The position numbers and the translations under genes are program-made. Shown here piece by piece: positions 42,160 to 53,287 of a DNA stretch of 64,000 nt; position 1 is the first letter of the stretch; each line of letters opens with the position of its first letter. The notes under the pieces are model-generated. The model saw only the letters and a list, made by a program, of their open reading frames with translations, had not been told where the DNA came from and did no database searches. Source of the stretch: Tupaia tana (taxonomy: Eukaryota > Chordata > Mammalia > Scandentia > Tupaiidae); assembly GCA_026018925.1 (NCBI GenBank), contig JAKSZU010000008.1, positions 8,360,415-8,424,414 on the forward strand, in the 5' to 3' direction.

Positions 42160-42330
42160 TGGGCTGGCAGGTGGCACAGTGGTTAAGGGCACTGGATTCC
42201 CACATGGCCAACCATGGTTCAAGACTCAAACCTGGTGGCTTGCTTCCTCACTTTCCTTCTTTCTCACTCTGTCCCTCTCTGGTCAAATAAAAATAAATAA
42301 ATAAAGTTAAAATGTGTTGTGCTTTTAAAA
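42160..42330 (+). mobile_element. tRNA-derived SINE, type B
   Basis: Forward copy: gatgggctggcaggtggcac, B box ggttcaagact, CT tract, ctggtcaaataaaaataaat. Flanks atgccaatag (42140 and 42335) suggest its duplication. Confidence 0.87.
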
Positions 42331-42721
42331 AAAAATGCCAATAGTAAGGAAACCCCAATTCTTTAATAGAGAACACAACATGTATCTCCTTTCCTTAGGA
42401 TTTTTTTTTTCTTGTATCTTAGAGTAATTAAGTAGAGAACAGACTTTTCTTCATAGTGAGATAGTGGTAATAATTTTGTTTCTAAGTAGTAAATTGTGGA
42501 TTTTTAAAAAAATAAAATTCCTAGTTTATATGTAGTGTCATTGTCATCATCCTTTAATCTGGGACAAGCATGCAGTGCTTTACTCTAGGACTTGATCATA
42601 TGTTTATATAATGCCTATGAATTTGGTGCATAAGTAAAACAATTATTTTCTAAAGTGGTATTGTGGGAAATGATTATGATGCCCTAATAGAAATTTTCTT
42701 TAAAACTTTTCACATTAAATA
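42331..42721. other. Unique AT-rich sequence
   Basis: No gene seen. Confidence 0.4.
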
Positions 42722-42977
42722 TATTATTTGTAATTGTTATTACTAGAGGGTGCATGTACTCGCTAGAGAGAGACAGATAAGGGGAGAGAGAGGGAGAAAG
42801 CATCCCCCAGTGGGGAGTGGTCCTGCCACGATCCCTTCTCCATTTCTCCATCCTGTGGGGAGTCTGGACATGCACGTGTGCCCAGCATGTTTCACAAGCC
42901 ACCAGGGCTGGGATTCAAACCGTGGTTGGCCATGTTGGATCCAGCACCCTTAACCACCAGGCCACAGGGCTAGCCCC
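42722..42977 (-). mobile_element. tRNA-derived SINE, type A2
   Basis: Old reverse copy: ttactagagggtgcatgtac, a body with catcccccagtgggg, ending aggccacagggctagcccc. Confidence 0.82.
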
Positions 42978-43184
42978 CCAATATGTTATTTATACACTCA
43001 GGCACACCTGTGCACTTGCACACACACGTACATTCATACCCGCAGTTGCCCTTCCCATAGACTTTAGGAAAGAAACATGTAGAAGAACACTCGTGATGCT
43101 GGCTTTCATCTTGCATTTTGAAAATTATATGTTTCACAGAGCCCTTCTTCTCTTTTTCTGTGTGGTGCAATTAAAGTATAAATC

Positions 43185-43456
43185 TATTTTTTTTTTTTTT
43201 TTTTTGGAGAGGTTTTTGCTATAGGGCGCGTGCGCTCGCCAGACAGACAGAGAGAGACAGAGAGATAGAAAGCAGGAAATCACCCCCCAGGGGGGATGGC
43301 CACGCCGCAATCCCTTCTCCTCCATTCTCCTCTCGGGATCTTGGGCACGCACGCACACGCGCCCGGCGTGAGTTTAAGCCGCCGGGTCCGGGACTCGAAC
43401 CGCGGTCGACTACGTGGGAGTCCAGCGACATAGCCATTACGCTAACTGCTGGTCCC
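43185..43456 (-). mobile_element. tRNA-derived SINE, type A1, near-consensus
   Basis: One of the best-preserved copies: nearly all CpGs are intact (gtgcgctcgccagac, cacgcgcccggcg, aaccgcggtcgactacg). Duplication taaatctattttt on both sides (43177 and 43457). It works as a reference sequence for the family. Confidence 0.95.
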
Positions 43457-43469
43457 TAAATCTATTTTT

Positions 43470-44054
43470 AAAACATCTTTCCAGAAAGCTTAGGGGAAGG
43501 TCTCATCTGGAAAAACAGAGAAGTAGAGATTAAACGTGGTTTGCTAGCGCGGCAGTCTTGTGTTTCATTTTGTCTGAAAGTGGAGTTCCCGGCTCTAAAC
43601 ATTGCCTGAACTGGGGAGCTGGCCCGGTAACCTGGCTGGTGAGGAGGTCTTACACATCGCCAAAGGCCGCTCAAGCAAACGCAGCATGCCGCCCTTGGCG
43701 TGATGCACACCTGTGATACAGCGAGGTCTCACCGACCCGGAGGGGGCCTGCAGGCTGGCATTTCCTTTGTTGCATGGCCTGCGGTGTCATTCATTTTACT
43801 GACAGGAATTCCGAGGGACCTGGATGAAGGCCACAGAGCAGAGGCAGTGAAGCGACGGATGTCAGCGCGCCCTCTGGGCTGGCTCTCTTCCCACTCCCGC
43901 TTGGGCTGTGTGCTTTGGCAGGAGGCTGCTTCTGCAACCTAATTAATAATGCCTGACTATTTGCCATGCCGGGACCTGGCTTCTGGAATTCCTGAAAGGA
44001 CACTGACCCCACTGGTGCATAGAGACATCACAACGACACCACAGCAACCGGAGG
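43470..44054. other. Unique sequence
   Basis: No gene seen; frames of up to 80 codons are unsupported. Confidence 0.35.
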
Positions 44055-44152
44055 GTCTTAGAGGAGCACCCGAAAGCACTTTCTCCCTCTCTTCCTCTCT
44101 CTGGCGAGTGCATGCACCCTCTGGCAGTGATAATTGAAAACAAAAAGGCAAG
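44055..44152 (+). mobile_element. tRNA-derived SINE 3' fragment
   Basis: Only the 3' part is clear: gaaagcactttctccctctc, gcgagtgcatgcaccctctgg, then a short A-rich tail. The head is lost or unrecognisable. Confidence 0.6.
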
Positions 44153-44404
44153 AAGAGACAAATGCAATCTAATTGTAACCTCACAATTGGGTGACATACA
44201 GTAGGAGAGCCAAAATATGAGAGAATGAAAAATAAATTCAATCTCTCTGAATTTTTCAAAGGACCAATAATGAAATGCTAGGGCGTGTTGCACTCAACAC
44301 CCAACACTATTGTGCTTGTGTTTTCAGCACTCTGTGGGGGGACAGTTTTACACGTTATTTAGATTGAGAAAGGAGGTCATTAAAAATAATTAATTTTTAA
44401 ACGT

Positions 44405-44640
44405 GAACAATTGGGTATAGTGGTTAAGGTGGCCGGGTCACATGGCTGACTGTGCTGTTCAAGTCCGGTTCAAGTTCGGGACCCAGGGGCCTGGGGAACA
44501 CACAGGGGGCTTGTGCACATGTGCCCAGAATCCCAAGAGGAGAAATGGAGAAGGGACTGTAGTGGCCAGGAGGTGCTTTCTGACTTTTTTCTCTCTAGTG
44601 AGCAAACATACCCTATAGTAAATTTTAAGTTTTTTTTTTT
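44405..44640 (+). mobile_element. tRNA-derived SINE, type A2
   Basis: Old forward copy: attgggtatagtggttaagg, a duplicated B-box region (gttcaagtccggttcaagtt), body cccagaatcccaagagg, and accctatagtaaatttt. Confidence 0.8.
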
Positions 44641-45464
44641 TTAAAGTTAACGTATCACAGAAAGACCACCAAATCCAAAAAATAATGTATTTTAACATCT
44701 ACTTGACGTATCGCATAACAACACTCTTTTCTACGTTCTTTGGTGGCATGTTCTTTAGACGTCTCACACTAACTTTGTGCTAAAATTTTCTATGGAAGGA
44801 ATATAAAGATCAATCGGTCGGTCTCTCCTTTATCATGGTTGACAGATTTTCATGAAGTTTTGATAATACAGAAAAATTTCAGTTTTACAACTTGTTATTC
44901 GTAATATCACATCAGTTTCTTTTTTTTTAATAATTGTTAAATGTGGGAAAATCTGTCAAATTTCTTTCACATGTGAGTGTAAGATTTGAGGGCATTTCAA
45001 ATTTTCTTGTAAAGTAATTTGCTTTAACTGCTTTTAGAGATGACAACACATAGTCAGTTTGTCATGATGTTCTTGGGTGGTGTCAGAGGTGTTAGATCGT
45101 CTTCACTGAGCTCAGTATTCTGCGTGCGTGTTCCTCAGGAGGGTGTAAAACGCCTGTGCCTCTACCACTCCAGCAGTGCAGAGAAGTGATGGGCGCGGAT
45201 GGGAGCAAACAGAGACAGTTGTGAAAGCTGATGGTTGTGAAACACCTTTTCTTTTTTTTTTTTTTTTTTCTTTTTAAAAACTGTAAGAGCAACTGAATGC
45301 AATGTTAAGGGCTTTCTCAGGGCCTGGGAATGGGCCTCTATGTGTTTGGGAGTCCAAAGCTTCACTAACTTCAGATAAATGCCCACTGGGCAACGTTGAA
45401 ATATAGAATGAGTTGGGCTAATTCTCAGTTCTAGTCTGCTAGTTAGAAAATGAGAAATAATAGA
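44641..45464. other. Unique sequence
   Basis: About 820 bp with a T18 run at 45251-45269. No gene seen. Confidence 0.4.
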
Positions 45465-45700
45465 GATAACCTCGTGGATAGTGGTTAAGGGAATTAAATC
45501 CACATGGCCAACCGTGTGGTGTGGATCCCAGTCCTGGTGGCTTGAAAAACTCACTGAGTGTGTGTTGATGGTGCCCGAAATCCGTCCAGGAGGTGCTCGC
45601 AGTACCAGAGTCAGTCCCCCACCCTCCCCGCACACGTGTCCTGGCTGGCCACCTCTGTGGGCTGACCTAACAGAGCTCAGGGTCCTTTCTCACCACTGCT
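45465..45700 (+). mobile_element. tRNA-derived SINE, type A2, decayed
   Basis: Forward head (cgtggatagtggttaaggg) and body (gcccgaaatccgtccaggag) are visible, but the CT tract and tail are not clear. Confidence 0.55.
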
Positions 45701-46216
45701 CTCCTGTGAACCCCAATTCTGCCTAACTGCCGAAGGGCACTCTGCTAAGATACATTGCCTTGAGGTATAAACGTTTAGATATCAAAAAATGAAGCCATTT
45801 GAAATAATACTGTAACCAAATTAACATCTTTACCTCTATGTTTCATGAAGGGACATACTTCTCACAACATTTTACCTTCATATTTAATCATTATTAAATG
45901 GAGAAAAGCATTGTTTCACTCAATTATATTCTAGGAGAACTGGTATTGATTATGCTGACTAGAATACATTTTTTATCATTTGGAGTCATTTGGTCAGATA
46001 AATTACTTATTTTTTAATTAAAATGATTTTAAATTATAATTTAGGTACACTTTTACCAGGGACATATGGTGGGTGAGCATAAGCATAAACTCGCAAACAT
46101 CTAAATACAAACATCTAAATTTAGGATAAAATCCTGAAAGGGGCATGGAATGGACTAAAGCTTTTGAGAAGAAAATGGATTTATGTAACATTTCTGATTT
46201 ATGTTACAGAAAATCT
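45701..46216. other. Unique AT-rich sequence
   Basis: No gene seen. A short duplication, aacatctaaataca, lies near 46096-46120. Confidence 0.4.
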
Positions 46217-46219
46217 AGT

Positions 46220-46488
46220 TCCTTTTTTTTTTTTTTGGAGAGGTTTTTCGCTATCGGGCACGTGTGCTTGCCAGACAGACAGAGAGAGACAGAGAGACAG
46301 AAAGCGAGAAATCACCTCCCAGGGGGATGGCCACACCATAGTCCCTTCTCCTCCATTCTCCTCTCGGGATCTTGGGCACGCACGCACACACGCCCGGCGT
46401 GAGTTTTAAGCCACCGGGTCCGGGACACGAACCGCGGTCGACTATGTGGGAGTCCAGCGACATAGCCATTATGCTAACTGCTGGTCCC
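46220..46488 (-). mobile_element. tRNA-derived SINE, type A1a
   Basis: Reverse copy with duplication agaaaatctagttcct at about 46208 and 46490. B box complement gggacacgaacc fits the altered subtype after one CpG decay. Confidence 0.93.
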
Positions 46489-46537
46489 CAGAAAATCTAG
46501 TTCCTATAAATACATGTGTGTGTCTGTGTGTGTATTT

Positions 46538-46762
46538 GAATTAACTAGAGGGCATGCACATTCACCAGGGAGACAGAGAGAGACAGAGAGAGGGAGCACC
46601 TCCCACGGGAAATCCCTTCTCTTTTCCTGCATCTTGTTGGATTTGGGGTATGTACACACATGTACCCAGAGTGTTTTTCAAGCCACCTTGTAGGGATTTG
46701 AACTGTGCAGTTGGCCATGTGGGATCCAGCTCCCTCAGCCACTAGGCCATAAAGTCGGCTCC
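46538..46762 (-). mobile_element. tRNA-derived SINE, type A2
   Basis: Old reverse copy: gaattaactagagggcatgc, GACAGA repeats, ending ccataaagtcggctccc. Confidence 0.8.
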
Positions 46763-46784
46763 CAACAATTTACTATTTTTTAGT

Positions 46785-46998
46785 ATATTTCATTTATTCT
46801 GTGAGTGAGAGAGAGACAGAGAGACAGCACATCTACCAAGGTCTTGGTACTGGAATCTACCAGGCTCTCCGCCATTTCTAGATCATGGGCGTGCATCTGC
46901 CTAGCTACTCAGGGTGGCTTCCAGACCTGATCTGGGAACCTTCCCACATAGATCAGCCTCGCGGAGCGCCGTGCTACTGCTATCCCATCATTTGGCTC
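46785..46998 (-). mobile_element. Old tRNA-like SINE, type C
   Basis: GA-rich left end (gtgagtgagagagagac), ggcgtgcatctgcctagc and tctgggaaccttccc. It shares layout with 33877-34225. Confidence 0.45.
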
Positions 46999-47059
46999 CT
47001 GGGGCCAGTATTAGAAACACATAAAATCTGGTAACGAGTGAGTGAAGTGCTTAGACAAG

Positions 47060-47188
47060 GAGCCCTCAAAAAATTCATGGAAAAAATGGAATTAAAATAA
47101 TAGTTTATTTTGGTGCAAAAAAAAATGAAGTTTGTGTATAGTTTTTTGTAATAGGCAATTTTACATGAACTTTTCAAACATTCCTCAT
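47060..47188. mobile_element. Mariner-like MITE
   Basis: The cleanest uninterrupted copy, about 129 bp. Ends gagccctcaaaaaattcatg and catgaacttttcaaacattc are complementary. The interior is tttattttggtgcaaaaaaa. Confidence 0.8.
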
Positions 47189-47231
47189 ATTCCATTGGGT
47201 GCATTTTAAAGCGTGATAAAGAGTTTTATTT

Positions 47232-47327
47232 ACCAGGGATCAGCAAGTGGCATGGTGGCTAAAGCACTAAACCTTCCCATATGGCTGACCATGGTTCAAG
47301 TCCCAGACCTGGTGGCTTGCTTTCTCA

Positions 47328-47383
<56 letters not shown>

Positions 47384-47436
47384 CTGGTCAAATTAAAATG
47401 AATGAATAAATAAAATTAAATAAAATAATTTTTATA
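47232..47436 (+). mobile_element. tRNA-derived SINE, type B, with (TC)n(TG)n
   Basis: Forward copy with B box ggttcaagtcc. Its CT tract became a (TC)18(TG)8 microsatellite at 47330-47383. Tail ggtcaaattaaaatgaatg. Flanks gagttttattta and gagctttattta form the duplication. Confidence 0.9.
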
Positions 47437-48139
47437 AAAGAGCTTTATTTACTAATTAAAATATTGAAACACTGGAAATCACCTCCTTAGCAGCAATTGT
47501 TATTTAAGATGGGTATTTGTGGATGGCAATGAAGCAGGACGGGAGCGAGGGTAGTCTTTCTAAATTCTGGGAAAGGTGTGTGTTTTAGTCGCTTTGCAGA
47601 TGAAGCGATGGTGGTGTGAAGGAAGCATCCTTTGATGTGTCGTGTGACATGTGCCTGCAGAAGGTCAGTGCTGAAGGACCGGGAGTCGCAGTGACCCTGC
47701 GCGCCCTGTCGCTGCGGGGTGGGTGCTGCATGGGCAGGAAAGGGGAAGCTCGGTTGCCGCGCGAACGATGAACGACCTCCCAGAAGTGTCCTGTGTATCC
47801 CCTCCCCGTGTGGACATCTGGTGCACGTGGGTGAGTCAGGACTGAGCTGCCGTCTCCAGGCCTCGCTAAGGATTCTGGAAATCTCCCCGTGAGCCCAAAG
47901 AAGTGGTGAGGCAGCTCCCATTTTACCAGGGCTGTCTATGCGGGGGCAAGGGCATGGCCTGCTGGGCGCTGAGGTGCCTGAGCGGCAGGGAGGCGGAAGC
48001 CCACGTGCTGGAGACCCGGTCACGCATGTAGGCTGTGATTCTGCTTGGCAGTCTACCCAGCAGGAACACAGTGGTGGCTGCTGCTCAGTGAAGCCGAATC
48101 CCACTGGGCGGCCATGGTCCCAGTCTGTGGCCTGGACAG
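47437..48139. other. Moderately GC-rich unique interval
   Basis: A 205-codon minus frame at 47487-48104 is the second longest outside repeats. It is serine/proline/cysteine-rich, has no recognised domain, and is not called a gene. Confidence 0.35.
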
Positions 48140-48290
48140 CCTTAGCAATGCCAGATGCAGGGACAAGTGCCCAAGATCCAGGGTGAGGAAATGGTCACGC
48201 CTGACCAGACCCTGTGGAGAGGGCCTCTCTCCCTCTCTCTCTCATTCAGGTGCGTGCACTTTATCATGAGTAAAAAGAAAAATACGTTAG
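48140..48290 (+). mobile_element. tRNA-derived SINE fragment
   Basis: Body and CT-rich part (caagtgcccaagatccaggg, ctctccctctctctctc, gtgcgtgcactttatc) of a type A2 copy. The head is not clear. Confidence 0.55.
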
Positions 48291-48519
48291 AAAAGGATAT
48301 GTCCCCAAAGTTACAGCCCAGAAACTTCCACAGCCCATCACACCCCCTAGAAGCAGGCGAGTCATAAACAGAGCGGGTGCCCACCACTGCCTCAGGCCGA
48401 CCCATCCCTTCAGCCTGACTTTCTGCCGCTTCCTCCAGCTCAGGAAGTCTCCTCACCTGAGAGCCAGGTGATGGCCACCACCCCTGCTGCAGAACCACCG
48501 GAGTGTTCACAGGCACCTC

Positions 48520-48781
48520 CTTTTTTTTTTTTTTTTTTTGAGTGATTTTTGCTGTAGGGCATATGTGCTTGCCAGAGAAGCAGAGAGAGACAGAAAGCAA
48601 GAAATCATCTCCCCGGGGGGATGGCCACATCACAATTCCTTCTCCTCCATTCTCCTCTCGGGATTTTGGGCACGCACACACATGTCCAGCATGAGTTTCA
48701 AGCTGTCGAGTGCAGGACTTGAACTGCAGTTGACCACCTGGGAGTCCAACGCCCTGACCACCACGCTACCTGCTGGCCCCC
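48520..48781 (-). mobile_element. tRNA-derived SINE, type A
   Basis: Reverse copy with a T18 run, ttttgctgtagggcatatg, body complement, ending ctacctgctggcccc. Flanks acaggcacct and acaggtacct form a duplication. Confidence 0.9.
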
Positions 48782-48949
48782 ACAGGTACCTTCTAATCCA
48801 CACACCTGGAGAAGTTCCTCGGTGGACCTGTCTCGATCCCCCTCTTCCTGTGCCAGTCACCTTCCCGACTCTGTATTTGGCCATTCTCCATTTATTCAAA
48901 TCCAGAATGCAAAACCAAATCCTCTCTCACCTCTTTCTGTCCCCTAAGA

Positions 48950-49280
48950 GGGGACTGTGGTAGGATGCACGTAACATAAAACGTACCACGTTAGCCATGT
49001 TCAGGTGCACAGCTCAGCTCCCACGGCGTAGAGCCGTCACCACCACCCACCCCCAGACCTTGCCTTTGCCCAACCGGAACTCTGTCCCGCGGTCCCGCGT
49101 GGGCCATCTGCTCGCTGTCACTGTGAGTTAGCCTGCTCAGGCTCCTCTTCCAAACACAGCGACGCAGTCCTCGTCCTTGTGTGACTGGCTCGTTTCGCTG
49201 AGCAGAGTTTGTCCACGCTGTAGACATGTCGGAATTCCCCCCCTTCTTAAGGCTGAATAATATTCCAGGATCTGTAGATG
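48950..49280 (-). mobile_element. L1M-type LINE 3' region, antisense
   Basis: Landmarks gcacgtaacataaaacgtac, ccgtcaccaccacccacc, gtgtgactggctcgtttcgc and taaggctgaataatattcc match antisense L1M 3' UTR. Unusually GC-rich in its middle. Confidence 0.75.
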
Positions 49281-49414
49281 CTACATCTTGTTCACCTAGT
49301 CATTAACGAACAGATATTTCTAATAATTTCTTAACCTTACTAATTACTATTTTATTGTTGGCTTATTCCTCTAGGTAACAGCATCTCCTTAATTTCTCGG
49401 TTTGTCTCTTTTTC

Positions 49415-49675
49415 CTTTTTTTTAGATCTTGGCCATAGGGTGTGTGCTCTCACTGGAGAGAGACAGAGATAAACATAGAAACAAGAAAAGTGAGAAGTCG
49501 TCCCCCTGGGGGATGGCTACACCACGATCTCTTCCCCTCCAGTCTCCTCATAGGATTTTGGGCACTCATGCACTTGAGCCTGGCTTGTTTTTCAAGCTGC
49601 CAGGCCTGGGACCTGAACTGCTGAGTCAGCCCTGTGGGTCCAGCACCTTAACCACCTTGCCACCTGTGGCCCTTG
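49415..49675 (-). mobile_element. tRNA-derived SINE, type A2
   Basis: Reverse copy: gatcttggccatagggtgtg, ccccctgggggatggc, ending accttgccacctgtggccc. Confidence 0.83.
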
Positions 49676-50044
49676 TTCCTTAGTCTTAAGAGTCTTCTCT
49701 TTCAAACTATCCCATGCACCACCCGAATCGCTTACCTGGAGTGTCTCACAGGTGCTCTTTCCTCCTCTGTATCCTGAACCCTTGCCCCTCCATAGCTTGG
49801 CCCCGCCAACCTTTTCAACCTCATCTCCGCGCACTTCCCCGCAGCCCCGTAGCCACCCGCTCGGCAGCTCAGTGGATCAGTACAGTGTTTCCGGCACACA
49901 GAAAAATGGGCCAGGAAAGGCTGTGCAGGGCGAGCACACCCTGGGAGGCTGGGCCTGGGTGTGAGAACCCCTCTCCCTGTGCCCCCCTGCCCACCCTGTG
50001 CTCTGACACTCGTTCTTCATGCTCACCTGCTCTGTGACCCTGCC
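49676..50044. other. Unique GC-rich sequence
   Basis: Frames of about 60-107 codons on both strands without recognised domains. No gene call. Confidence 0.35.
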
Positions 50045-50240
50045 TGCCAGCGCGGTGGGGCGCTGCGAGCGTGGGTTCTGGAGTCAGAAGGCCCCTCCTC
50101 GGAGCCCCACTCTGCCACTCACTAGCTGTGACCTGAGACCCCACACTTCATGTGCTTTGTGCCTCAGGCCCAACCGTGAAGTGGGGACAGTGGTCACAGT
50201 ATCCACGCTGGGTTATCGTGACATTAGTCCTGCACCGTCT
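50045..50240 (+). mobile_element. MIR
   Basis: Clear sense MIR core: gggttctggagtcagaaggc, actctgccactcactagctg, gtgcctcaggccc and gtgaagtggggacagtgg. Confidence 0.8.
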
Positions 50241-50454
50241 TTACAAAGAAGGAAACACAGAGCTGCGGTGCAGTTATTGCCGCTTCCCTTTGTACTAGAA
50301 ACAGTGACCGTCCTGGTATGTGTGACGCTCTAGGAGTGCTCTGGAAACGAGACTGCTGCCGCCTTCAGAAGCTGATGTTGGCATCTGTGGATCTTTCTTG
50401 AGCCCCGCAGTTTTGGCGTAGTGCATTTCTCTTCCTTCCCTTCTCCCTCTCCTC

Positions 50455-50990
50455 TTCCAGCAAATGTTCATACATACCCAGCGCCTACCCTGTGCCCAGG
50501 AGTGCCCCAAACGCTGAGGGCCTGTGGACAGGACAGTCTCTCCCCAGTGGAGTGCAATAGCCCATGGGGAAGACGCACCATAGATGCATAAATACCGATA
50601 AGACAGTTCAAGACAAGAGCAGGCTGGGACAGGGATGGTGAGTGCTATCTGTGAGGTTTGGTCAAGGTGGCCCATCTTGAGAAGCTGACACTCGTGCAAG
50701 ACCCGAGAGCAGAAAGGTGCCAGTTCTGCCAGACCTGGCCGAAGAGCTGTCCAGGCAGATGGAACAGCCAGCACCTGGAAGCAGAACTGGCCAGTGCACC
50801 TGGGTGGACTGAGTCCGAGGGAGGCAGAGGAGGAGCCCAGGTGAGTCAGGGAGGTGGGCAGGGGCAGATCGGGATCTGGTCAGATTGTGCAGGTGTGGCC
50901 GGGGACTTGGGTTTTGTCCCATGATAGGAAGCCACTTAGAGGTCAAGAGTCAAGGGTCATGGTCAGGTGGGCAAGGGACATGATCCAATG
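50455..50990 (+). mobile_element. Ancient mammalian interspersed repeat, unnamed
   Basis: Follows a consensus I remember: gcctaccctgtgcccagg, gatggtgagtgctatctg, ggtcaaggtggcccatc, gggttttgtcccatgatagg, gaagccacttagagg, acatgatccaatg. Related to the stretch at 12380-13197. Its 88-159-codon frames are not genes. Confidence 0.5.
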
Positions 50991-51192
50991 TATAATTCAA
51001 AGACCTCCCTTTCCCTGAGAAGAACAGGGTATGTCAGAGGAGCGGGAAGACCAGACAGCGGCTGCTGCAGAGCACAGAGCGCGGCTGCCCCTCGCAGGTC
51101 GGCACAGCAGCCTGCCAGGTGTCTTCTGCATGGATGCAGCTCTTGAATGCCCGCTCTGCCTTGGTTTTTAATTGTTAAAAATAATGGAAAAC

Positions 51193-51470
51193 TTGGGGAC
51201 CAGCAGTTGGCGTAATGGCTATGTTGCTGGACTCCCATGTAGTTGTCCGCGGTTTGAGTCCTGGACCTGGTAGCTTAAACTCATGCCGGTGCTTGTGTGT
51301 ACGTGCCCAAGATCCTGAGAGGAGAATGGAGGAGAAGGGATTGCAGTGTGGCCATCCCCCCTGGGGGGTGATTTCTCACTTTCTGTCTCTCTGTCTCTCT
51401 GGGAAGCGCATGTGCCCTATAACAAAAACCTCTCCAAATAAATACATAAATAAATAAGTAAAATAATAGA
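51193..51470 (+). mobile_element. tRNA-derived SINE, type A1
   Basis: Forward copy: ggggaccagcagttggcg, ggtttgagtcctgg, body, ctataacaaaaacctctcc and an (AAAT)n tail. It makes an inverted pair with 51694-51959. Confidence 0.92.
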
Positions 51471-51524
51471 GAAGCTAAGTAGATCCTGTATTGTCAGAAT
51501 AAGGCAATGGGTGGGTGGGGGCTT

Positions 51525-51690
51525 TTTTTAAGTGCCAGAGGGCACATTGTGCATTTGCCAGAAGACAGGGAAGGAGAGGGAGAAAGTATCCACAATGGGG
51601 CGTCACACAGCAATCCCTTCTCCATGTCTCCATCCTGCCAAGGTTTGGGGCACGCGCACACACACACACACGCACACACACAGAGTGTTC
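51525..51690 (-). mobile_element. tRNA-derived SINE, type A2, head-truncated, with (CA)n
   Basis: Reverse copy: agtgccagagggcacattg, GA segment, tctccatcctgccaagg and a (CA)n run near 51657-51680. It stops where the younger SINE begins. Confidence 0.8.
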
Positions 51691-51693
51691 TAC

Positions 51694-51959
51694 TTTTTTT
51701 TTTTTTGGAGAGGTTTTCACTATAGGGCGCGTGCGCTCGCCGGACAGACAGAGAGAGACATAGAGACAGAAAGCGAGAAATCACCCCCCAGGGGGGATGG
51801 CCATGCCGCAATCCCTTCTCCTCCATTCTCCTCTCGGGATCTTGGGCACGCATGCACACGCGCCCGGTGTGAGTTTTAAGCCACCGGGTTCAGGACGCGA
51901 ACCATGGTCGGCTACGTGGGAGTCCAGCGACATAGCAATTACGCTAACTGCTGGTTCCC
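51694..51959 (-). mobile_element. tRNA-derived SINE, type A1a
   Basis: Near-consensus reverse copy. B box complement ggacgcgaacc (altered subtype). The flanks share ctactttttt. Confidence 0.93.
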
Positions 51960-52039
51960 TACTTTTTTCTCTTTAAATATTTGTTGTGATTTAGATTTAC
52001 AACTGCTGTATTTTCTTTCTTTTTTTTAAAAAAGCATTA

Positions 52040-52206
52040 TTTTCTTATTTAATTGTATTTATTATTATTATATTCTAGTTTAACCAGAGAGAGAGAGAGA
52101 GAGATTGGGGGAAAGTGAGAAAGCAAACCACCAGGTCTGGGACTTGAACCATGGCTAACCATGTGGGAGTCCAGCTCCTTAACCACCATGCCATCTCCTG
52201 ACCCCA
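52040..52206 (-). mobile_element. tRNA-derived SINE, type B
   Basis: Reverse copy: (TTA)n, ctagtttaaccagagagag, and head complement ending catgccatctcctgacccc. Confidence 0.87.
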
Positions 52207-52283
52207 CAACTGGCGTGTTTTCACATGAGAACCAGCCTACCTGATCACTTGGCTCTGGAGCTAGCTCTCTCCAAAAACGTTTC

Positions 52284-53287
52284 TCTTCTTTTTCTTTTTT
52301 CAGTTTAAATGCATTTTATTTTTAGACAACCTACATTTTTTCCCCCTAAAAAACAAAGCCTTTACTCCAAATAAATCACAGTTAAAACAAGTGAAGAGTT
52401 CAAGAAGACATCATTCCCATTTGTCTTTATTCCTGGTGTTCTGTGGATGACAAGCAGCAGTTATGATGACAGGTCATAGGTCCAAAGTAACTCCCAAATT
52501 TGTTACCATTTTTCCATCCTAAGCCATCCTGAAAGAAAATCGTATGTGGGGTCACACGTCCTCGCGGTAGTGCAGTAGCACACCCAGGCCACTTGGATTC
52601 ATGTTTTCACCAATCAAGAACTGGTAGTTCACAGCCCCTGTCATAAATGGTTTTACTCTTTCTGGTCTCTTTTCTTCAAGTTTGTCTTTGACCGATGTCA
52701 TGTAATCTTTGTTGTACTTCTTTTTTTTTTTTTTTTTGAGAGGTTTTTGCTATAGGGCACGTGCGTTCCCCAGGAAGACAGCAAGAGACAGAGAGACAGA
52801 AAGCGAGAAATCACCCCCACTTGGCCACTTGCAATCCCTTCTCCTCCATTCTCCTCTCGGGATCTTGGGCACGCATGCACACGCACCAGGTGTAAGTTCA
52901 AGCCACCGGGTCCAGGACTCGAACCGCAATCAAATACTACATAGGAGTTCAGCGACGTAGCCATTACACTAACTGCTGGTCCCTTTGCTGTACTTCTTGA
53001 AGGCTTCTTTAGTGACGCTGGTTTTCTGCAAGGGATGGCTCATGACAGTGTCAGCTCCAGTGACTCCTGTGCTCCCGCAGCCTTTGCCCTCAGGGCCTTC
53101 AGCGGAGGCATTTCCACCAAGGAGGAGTCAGCACGGTTGCCCTCTGTCCTACTGACCGTCTTCCCCTCCACGGAGCTTGTAAAGGTGGGAGAACATCTCA
53201 GTGTGGCTGATCATCTTGGCTGCTGGAGGGAGACGCCCGGAGCGAGCTGAGTAGGAGCCCGGACCCTAGAGCGAGCGTGGTGCAGCC
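52284..53287 (-). pseudogene. TPT1: TPT1 (TCTP) processed pseudogene, split by a SINE
   Basis: Intronless retrocopy of translationally controlled tumour protein mRNA. On the minus strand it runs from a 5' UTR (ggctgcaccacgctcgctc, from 53287) through the coding remnant (53214 to the TAA at 52503-52505), the 3' UTR (ccacagaacaccagg) and an AATAAA-like end, to a T-rich tail at 52284-52303. Recognisable parent peptides include [21 protein letters not shown] and EKW-stop. It is dead: codons after the start and in the N-terminal third are deleted, a block before NYQF is missing, and a one-base loss makes an in-frame TGA near 52558. The functional parent has several exons, so absence of introns shows retrotransposition. 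A SINE sits at 52723-52983. Confidence 0.93.
52723..52983 (-). mobile_element. tRNA-derived SINE, type A1, inside the TPT1 pseudogene
   Basis: Reverse copy with duplication tttgttgtacttctt (52708-52722) and tttgctgtacttctt (52984-52998). Its body lacks the usual cccaggggggatggcc block (cacccccacttggccacttg instead). Confidence 0.95.

Noticed and set aside
43185-43456. tRNA-like A and B boxes suggesting a tRNA gene.
   Set aside because: The head belongs to a dispersed SINE with a body, CT tract and A-tail. The tRNA fold is not completed and dozens of copies exist.
47487-48104. 205-codon minus frame as a possible gene.
   Set aside because: No domain, no family resemblance, moderately GC-rich sequence where chance frames are common, and no exon-like boundaries.
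50295-50946. Frames of 88-159 codons as possible exons.
   Set aside because: They overlap an ancient interspersed repeat whose consensus I recognise in outline.
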